Source: Cryptomeria japonica (taxonomy: Eukaryota > Streptophyta > Pinopsida > Cupressales > Cupressaceae). Taken from it: a stretch of DNA of 64,000 nt. The DNA lies in the NCBI RefSeq assembly GCF_030272615.1, contig NC_081414.1:341112717-341176716 (forward strand), in the 5' to 3' direction. The notes under the pieces were generated by a model that ran no database searches, was not told the DNA's origin, and saw nothing but the letters and a program-made list of their open reading frames with translations. Made by a program: the position numbers and the translations under genes. Shown piece by piece: positions 57,334-64,000 of the stretch (its first letter is position 1; each line of letters begins with the position of its first letter).

Positions 57334-59334
57334 TTGGGTAGATTATGTCTTAAGGAAACAATGGTCTATTTAGTGTCAATCCCTACTCCAGTTTTTGATG
57401 GTTCAAACTATTTTATTTGGAGTCATAGAATGAAAGTCTACTTATCCTCTCTTGGGTTTGATGTATATATGTTAGTTGTTAATGGTCTCCCTAGGAATGT
57501 TTGTCCTCCCACCGGCTTTGAAGAAGAAAGAATATGCAAGTGCAACGATGAAGCCATGAAGGCTATTTTTCAGTCAACTCACCGGTGATGTTCCCTCATA
57601 GGTAGATAAGTGCAGATCAACAAATATTCTATGGGATAGATTGAAGAAGCTCTATGGAAATGAGCCCACTAATGCAGAACCTGCTTGTGATGATATCATG
57701 AGAAATGCATCTCATTTATTTATAGATGATGAAGGCAGATATGTTAGCAGCCGCAACAATGATGAAGAAGGAACTCACCTCTTCATAGCACAAGAATCTG
57801 AAGATGAGGAGCACACATCTAAAAGTGATAAGGCAAATAGATCCCACTGACAAGATGTGTTTGGTAGTGATAGTGAAGGTGAAGAAGAAGATGAAGCAGA
57901 AGTTGATCTTGAAGGAGATCTTGTAAATGCTCTTGAGGAGCTTAGTAGAGTAAGAAATTAATACAATTTATTCAAGAATGTTGTAGTTGTAGAGAAAAAC
58001 CGGTTGATCAAATGCCTTGAAGAATCTAAGAAATGCATCTTAGAGTTGAAGACTCAACAAGAAGACACCAAGGATTGTTGGTGCAATGATCTACCATCTG
58101 ACCTATAATTTAAAGATAAAGAACATCTGTAGCTTGTTGGATAAATGGAGATTCTCTGAAATGACCTTGAGAAATGTCAGGATGAGCTCAAGGTGATAAT
58201 CTGGTTTGATGGTAGTAGTGATACCTTGGACAAAATTTTGAAAAAGAAAAAGTATGCTAAGGACACTGGAGGATTAGGAAGTGGTTCTAGTGAATGCTCC
58301 ACGAGCAAGAATACAATGACATTCTGTTTATCTCCTCAAACTGAGAAAATAAGGGACAAACCTTCATGGTTAGAAATTCTCCCCATAATAAGGTTGACCT
58401 AACCATAACTAGTGAAGACTTGTAGATAAGAATGAAGACCGGTGTTCAAAGAAGGAACAATATTGATCCCAAAGTTAAAGAGAAGATGGGAGAAGACACC
58501 TTCACCGGAAGCAGGAAAATGAGAAGACAACAAAGAAGACCTCCTACCGGTAGAAGACAAGGAAATGTTACTACCCATAAGACAAAGTAAGTGTGGGAAA
58601 AGAAGAGATCAAATGAAAGAGCTACAGATCATGGACAATCCAGGATCCATCCTCGAAGAAGCATAAATGGAGATACCAAAATGGTAAGATCTTCCCATGC
58701 ATGGTAGAATAAGTATGTAAGTTATAAACCATCCTTCTTGGGTTATTGCTTTTCATGCAATGGTCATGGACCTAGGGCAGAAGAATGTAGAAACAAAACT
58801 AGAAAGAATAATCTAGGATCTCTTAGACATCATGCATATGAGCTAAATGTATCTAGGAGTAGATACATGCATATCCCCTCTTCTGGTTATGCAAATACTA
58901 TTTGTTATAACTACAATGAAATTGGCCATAGAGAGTTTGAATGCAGGAAGAAGAATTTGGAGTCACATGGAAGTCGGCATAGCAACTATGCTCTGTAGAG
59001 AAATGGATATAAATCATATGAAAGTCACAATCTTGCATGGAATCAAAGGAGAAATATTCCTATAGGAGAAAGAGGTCCACCAATTTTGGCTGCCAGTCAC
59101 AACAACATGACCAAAAGAAGATGGTCAAATTGGCATGTCAAGAGATTCCCCAATAATGAAGTTGGGATGGATGTTGTGTGCTACTATAGCACTACTTCCG
59201 ATTGTGATGCAAAATCCAAAAATAAAAGGACCCATCAGCAGAAGGTGGTAAGACCTGCTCCTAAGACTGAAAAATGGGAAGAAGAATGTGACCAAGCAAA
59301 TGTGGAGGAAGAAGACCATGGACCGACACTGTGA
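57334..59334 (+). pseudogene. element E gag, broken
   Basis: The N-terminal piece (57334-57588) has P-V-F-D-G-S-N-Y-F-I-W-S-H-R-M-K-V-Y-L and N-D-E-A-M-K-A-I, the classic start of a plant copia gag. The next pieces (57641-57850 and up to about 57960) hold L-W-D-R-L-K-K-L-Y-G and an acidic stretch. Zinc-knuckle remnants are C-F-S-C-N-G-H-G-P-R-A-E-E-C (His replaced by Pro at its position) and C-Y-N-Y-N-E-I-G-H-R-E-F-E-C (second Cys changed to Tyr), near 58750 and 58915. Part of the capsid domain between Y-G-N-E-P and the acidic stretch seems to be missing. Several stops and frameshifts are present. Confidence 0.8.
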
Positions 59335-60664
59335 ATTCAATACATAGGTCATATCTCCTAGGGCCTAAAGGAGATGCAAGATCTTAGGGGGAGTAGTATA
59401 TTGAACTAGATCATTCACCCCCTAATTAAATATGGACACTTGGAAGAACAAGTTGCTGCCTGTATGAAAGAAGAAAATGAGATGATAAGTGTTTGTAGAG
59501 TCTAACTTGGCTACACACCTATAGATCAGTGCTAGATCACTATTGTGATGTCAATGTATGAAAAGATAACAATTAAAATTAGATGCAAGGTGGCACAAAA
59601 TGTCAGGAGTCACAAGAAGGTGCTCTGGTAGTGATAATGGACTGGTATAGGAAACTGTTATGTGTAGGATGTTATCAGCATGAATGTTATCAGGTACTTG
59701 TAGGTTGTGTAAAACAATGAGGTTGGAGATCATTGCAATAGCCCCTATACCATGGAATGTGAATTCATGTCTCAAGTGGTATTAGAAATTACCTAAATGA
59801 TATATGTTGGTCCGGTTGTTGATCATGCATGCTTGCATGTTTTAGGCTAAACGGTTTGATTTATGACTTCATAATGACATTGTATGGTGTTGTGTACATC
59901 CAGGATCATGCCATAGGTTGTGGTGGATATGGTGGAGCTAAAGATTATCAGATGATCACATATGCACAACTCAACCAGTATATGGAGATGATTGGTGCCC
60001 TGGTATTGGACCTGACTGGAGATGTGGACATGAGATGTATGACTCAGGGGTAGTTCAAGTGCTTATAATACTGAGCCAACATGCTTGAACTTGTAAGGTT
60101 GTTGACTGTCCAAACTACAGATGTTGGAAATTGCAGTAGGAACACCCAGGAGAATTTCATGGTTAAGGGTATCTACTTTTCATTTAGTTGGTTGTATCTA
60201 TAGTAAAATCACATTTGATTCTAAAGAATTTTTGGGATCAAACAAAAGGTGATGCAGTTTGACTGATAGGTAAGTAGTATTCACTGACACATCTTTCTGC
60301 AATTGAGTGCTTTAACAAACTGTATCATATTTGCATACTCAATTGGTGTGAATTGATGGAATGGTTCCTCCACCACAAGTGTTGTGACTTGGAAAGATGT
60401 AACAATTTGTAACAATTGGTATCAAAGGAGGACATACATCTGGTAAATAAAAATTGGAGAAAGAATTTTGTTAGTGACTGGTATATACAAGGAGAAATGA
60501 TATTCTGACAGTTCCCTTTGCCATTGTTGTTAAAGGGGGAGAAATAATTTTTAGTATACCACATACTACATGAGTGAGAATCCATTGGATCATACAAAGG
60601 GGGAGAGAGACTATGTAGTATGTCGGATACCACATGAGTTGACATCAATTCCAAATGGAGAGAT
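59335..60664 (+). other. element E 3' untranslated interior
   Basis: No recognisable frame. It has GTATCAAAGGAGGACA near 60419, AAAGGGGGAGAAATAA near 60533 and AAAGGGGGAGAGAGA near 60597, resembling repeated purine tracts. The tract directly before the 3' LTR is AAATGGAGAGA (60653-60663). No equivalent of the second ORF of A and B is visible. Confidence 0.6.
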
Positions 60665-62987
60665 TGTTGGCATTGTGTTATCATTGATGTCAATTGGTAT
60701 AGGATGACTACTAGTAGAAGACATGTTCATGCAATATTGTCATGTAAGAGTACAAGATGAGATATCTTTGATATCACTTTGTGTTGCAAAACATGGGTAA
60801 CGAAGTGAATGTCATTCAGAGGAATGATCACTGGATTCACCAATACACAAGTTAGTGTTTGACTTATGTGGATGAATTGGTAAGGTTATCGGTACAATGT
60901 ATCATCGATAAGTAGAGTATGTCAACTAGTAAGTGAAGTGTTGACATTGAGAAAGTTACTTGGATGTTGTTTTTGATGAAGAGGTAGAATTTTACCTAAA
61001 TCACATCAACACCAGAGGAGAAGAATGAATAGGTCACCGGTATGTTGTGCGGTTGCAGAAGAGAAGGACTCCCACTAGATAAGAGATGCAGTCACCATGC
61101 GAAGAGATGACTGACTGTGAATGTGCCCAAATGAGATCACATGTATCTAGTTGAAGATATGTTGCACAAACAAGGAAGACATATGAGTGCATTACAGAAT
61201 GCAGATGACAAGGAATCACTACCACTGGTAAGTTGAGCTTATCTCCTATTATGCATAATGTGCATAATAGTTTTGTGAGATAAGGAAGAAGAGGTAAAGG
61301 CAAGTGTTTGAAGGTTCATAAGGGATCTACCGATGAAATAGAAGAATTCCTCAAGTGCATGAAATTAGAGTTATGCACTGGGCCAACAAAGAATGTATGT
61401 TGGGATGCCGAAGAAGATGAAGAGTGATGGGTTTTTCACTTTGACAAACCAGTTGAGATATGGTCCAATCTGATCAAGGAGAAGGCAAGGTTGAGAAGAT
61501 TTAGATAGAGGCTAATGGCTGGATTGAAGACAGAGTCTATTGAAGGTTGATGACATGGTGTCATCAAAAGTGTTTACCGGTATGTAAGTCCACCGGTAAT
61601 ATGGACAAGGTGCAGATGCAGAAGAATTACCACACTTGATGATAATGAGCATGTTATGGATAGACATATTTTGTAAGGTGTTCCACCGATAGTTCAGCAA
61701 AGAGTAGACATGAAGGTTAACTAGTAAAATGTGAGATATCAATAGGGTTAGTAAACTAGCAAAAAAAAAGAACAGGTTCAGTGGTCGGCTGATGATCCTA
61801 TTCATACCGACACATATGATCTAGCAGAGGTGGAGGTCGATGTGGATGCCATGTAGAGATGAAGTGACAAGCTCACAGAGGTCGATGAAGTGTCATGTAG
61901 GGATAGGTATTTCTACATGTGTGCATTTAATATGGATCCCATGATTTGTGGATCGGATCAAAGGAATATGGCTCGAGGAAGATTGAACAATAGAGAAAAA
62001 TCAGGGAGTTGTTGGCACTTGAATTGAAGTAAGAAAATAAAATTATGAGAAGACCTCGAGAAAGAAACAACAAAAATATTAGTGGCACTTTGACAAATGC
62101 AGGTTGAGATACAAGGCCGTGGTTACTAAGTTTGGAAAATGTGTATTGGAAGGCATGTTAATTGCGGTGATGTGCAAATAGCTGCCTTGGAGATCATATC
62201 GGATAAGATCATATTGGATTTGGTTTGCCTCGAGGTTGATGAGGAAACCCTAACCGCTTGAGATTTGAATTGGCTTTTGGTGGAAAGAATGGGATATAAA
62301 TATACAAGCCAAAGATAGAGCTGTTGCGAAGTGATTGAGTGTTGCATGAAAGAGTTAGATCAGTTAGAGTGAAAACAATAGAAGATAGTAGTGACTGTGT
62401 GATTAAAGGTTAAACTAGTGTTTAACAAAGTGTTTAATCAATATGGTTGAAGCAACTGGTAAAGAAGCTAGATTGCATCAAAGAAGATAACCGGTAGGTG
62501 GTTGTACCGATAAGAAGACAATAGAGGGTGCTGAAGTGTAGAATAGTGAAGGAGAGATCTAAAAAAGTAGATGTAGAGCAAGGTAACCGGTAGAGTGTAA
62601 ACCAGTAAAGCAACATCAGAGAGAGGTAAACTAGTGTATCAGAGAAGGTGTCTCATCAACAAAGTGAAGTATATGAAATGGTTACAAGATTCACTTGTAA
62701 CAGTATGACTAATTTTGTATTTGATGCTATCATTGTGATCACTGAGTTGTAGCTCGATGCAGGGGTTATAGCTCCTTTGGGTTGTAGCCCATAAACAAGT
62801 TAGAGGTTGATGCTCCTTGGGTCGATGCCTTAAATCAGGGGTTGTAGCTCCTTTGGGTTGTAACCCATAAATTAGTTAGGGGTTGGTGCCCTAAATCAGG
62901 GGTTGGTGCTCCTTGGGTGGGTTCCCTAAATATTTTAATCAGAGATTCATTATGAGGTTGGATTGGAGTAGTAGACTCCAGCATCAT
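60665..62987 (+). repeat. 3' LTR of element E, truncated
   Basis: It starts TGTTGGCATTGTGTTATC. It lacks the 1-kb block found in the 5' LTR. The GGGGTTGGTGCTCCTTGGGT array has five units (62762-62934) against three in the 5' LTR. It ends in the deletion junction at about 62985-62989, missing about 220 bases of the LTR end. Confidence 0.85.
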
Positions 62988-63529
62988 TTGCAATTACATT
63001 CTTTCAAGGTCAAATCCTCAATCGATGTTTGACTAAGGAAAATCCTATCCACAACCTTTCTTCCCTTCTTTTCTATATGTAGGTTGCAAGTGCACAACTG
63101 CAATTACAGATTTATCCTTCATTTTCAAAGATGAAAAAACCCTTTTCAACTCGTGGATTTTTCGGAGGACTAGGTGCATCTTCAACTTGGTCCTGATGAA
63201 TTTTATCCAAAATTGCAGGACAAATCCAATCTCAATACCTCAAATCCAAAGTTATAGAACGGTCTTAAATTGGTAGCTCCTTATTTCACCCATTTTGTCT
63301 TCATTTTTTGCATAGTCAACAAGTCAACTCTTCTACTTACAAAAGGGTGAATTGCATTGCACCCTTTCAATTCACTTAGTATTGAGATCCATATTCACTC
63401 TAAGGTTTGGATCTAGTGAATTCAACCCCTCTTTTGAATGTAAAGTATCTCCCAAGTGAAAATCATCCTAGTGATTTCCTTTCTCTCTCGTAGGTGGAGA
63501 ATCACTAGGGTTCAATTTTCCACTTTATA
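62986..63529 (+). repeat. 3' LTR of element C, 5' part deleted
   Basis: It matches 17058-17604 of the 5' LTR, from CAATTAC-TTCTTTCAA through TTGACTAAGG, CTTCTTTTCTAT and GTTGCAAGTGCACAACTG to GGGTTCAATTTTCCACTTTA. The terminal CA is now TA. The first 680 or so bases of the LTR are missing. The flanking GGACT pairs with GTACT on the left of C. Confidence 0.85.
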
Positions 63530-64000
63530 GGACTGGACAACTAGTCATCCTCAAATCTATGCAATAAAATATCTTCATCCTACATTTGAGTGGCTCTAAG
63601 AGAATGCAAGTTACTGTCAATGAAAGCATGTTTATTGTTCCAAAATGCTCAAGCCAATTACAATAAAGAGTTATTTCTAAAGCCTTAAAACTTCTTAAGA
63701 CTCTACTTTTACATATTGACAAGGATTATTCACTAGTCCTATAACATCTCTAGTAGAAATGGCTAGGATATCAGAACAAGACATAGTGTTTCAAAATAGT
63801 CATTAGCTTCTCCATAAGATAGACTAAATGCATCACCCCATCTCACATGTGGAAGCTTTTCCCAATTGATGGTCTGAGTAATGTACCTCATTGGTCGATC
63901 TGCCCAAATATGGGATACATTTTCTTCAGTCCATAAAATATTAGTTGTTAGCCTCTATGGCAATGACCTCTAAATCTTGGTGATGTTAATCAAACCAATA
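63530..64000 (-). other. flank of element C with a coding-like minus-strand stretch
   Basis: On the minus strand, between about 63990 and 63765, one frame reads L-I-N-I-T-K-I, R-L-T-T-N-I-L-W-T-E-E-N-V, H-I-W-A-D-R-P-M-R-Y-I-T-Q, P-H-V-R-W-G-D-A-F and A-N-D-Y-F-E, with only two stops near its start, both TAG. The composition looks protein-coding rather than random, but I do not recognise the family. A second minus frame (63525-63722) reaches the element C boundary. It could be a gene fragment or part of an unidentified element. Confidence 0.3.

Larger units (their letters stand above)
54409..62987 (+). mobile_element. element E: gag-bearing copia-type LTR retrotransposon, 3' end deleted
   Basis: The 5' LTR is 54409-57287 (including a likely inserted block at 54853-55917), the interior 57288-60664 and the partial 3' LTR 60665 to about 62987. 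The primer site is tRNA-Met-like. A broken gag is present and no pol. The 3' LTR stops at GACTCCAGCATCATT, where the 5' LTR continues GACTTCAACAACATTGCTTACC, and sequence from the middle of the element C LTR follows. No target duplication can be checked because the right end is gone. Confidence 0.88.
16379..63529 (+). mobile_element. element C: Ty3/gypsy-like LTR retrotransposon, host of the nested stack
   Basis: The 5' LTR (16379-17604) and the partial 3' LTR (about 62986-63529) are homologous over their last 545 bases or so. The flanking 5-mers are GTACT (16374-16378) and GGACT (63530-63534), a target duplication with one mismatch. Interior parts of C are 17605-18165, 39533-42011 and 53595-54408. 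The rest is inserted LINE, B, A, D and E. No protease, reverse transcriptase or integrase of C is visible. C is the oldest element, because all the others interrupt it. Confidence 0.8.

Overview
The window is repeat-dominated DNA from a large plant nuclear genome, probably a gymnosperm or another large-genome seed plant (inference). It is AT-rich and I find no intact host gene. Nearly everything recognisable is a decayed transposable element: LTR retrotransposons primed by initiator tRNA-Met, a plant-type LINE and a CACTA-like DNA-transposon end. No rRNA, tRNA or CRISPR was found.

Positions 1-4680 hold nothing I recognise. Positions 4681-8345 are unusual. They hold fragments of a plant de novo cytosine methyltransferase of the DRM (domains rearranged methyltransferase) family, laid out as two palindromes: a small one at about 5150-5377 and a large one at 5808-8018 with arms of about 1.1 kb and a spacer of about 20 bp. 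A CACTA-like terminus ends at 8345. Next come a CA/TATG microsatellite (to about 8602), a GA/GATA purine-rich tract (to about 9316), LTR-like remnants (9317-9954 and about 11482-12614) and unassigned sequence to 16378.

Positions 16379-63529 can be read as one nested retrotransposon stack. The outermost and oldest element, C, is a Ty3/gypsy-like element. Its 5' LTR is 16379-17604, its gag-like region is 40229-41448 and its truncated 3' LTR is about 62986-63529; the flanking target duplication is GTACT/GGACT. C was invaded by a minus-strand LINE (18166-39523, target duplication ATTTCTTAT). The LINE was invaded by copia-type element B (22236-37307, duplication AACCA), and B's 5' LTR was invaded by copia-type element A (22991-30549, duplication CTAAC). 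C also received D (42012-53594), which has LTRs of about 4.1 kb and a non-coding interior, and E (54409 to about 62987), a gag-bearing copia-type element. E's 3' LTR runs directly into the middle of C's 3' LTR, so a deletion removed the sequence between them.

A and B have related internal regions of nearly equal length (5274 and 5307 bp). Each has a gag with four CCHC zinc-knuckle positions, then a second long reading frame that matches between the two elements and is not protease, integrase, reverse transcriptase or RNase H. Neither element shows a pol gene. This second frame is the best candidate here for an undescribed element-encoded protein. The DRM palindrome is the best candidate for an undescribed regulatory locus: its transcript would fold into a long hairpin matching a gene of the RNA-directed DNA methylation pathway. 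Many reading frames are broken by TAG where a CAG glutamine codon is expected, as methylation and deamination in CHG context would produce.
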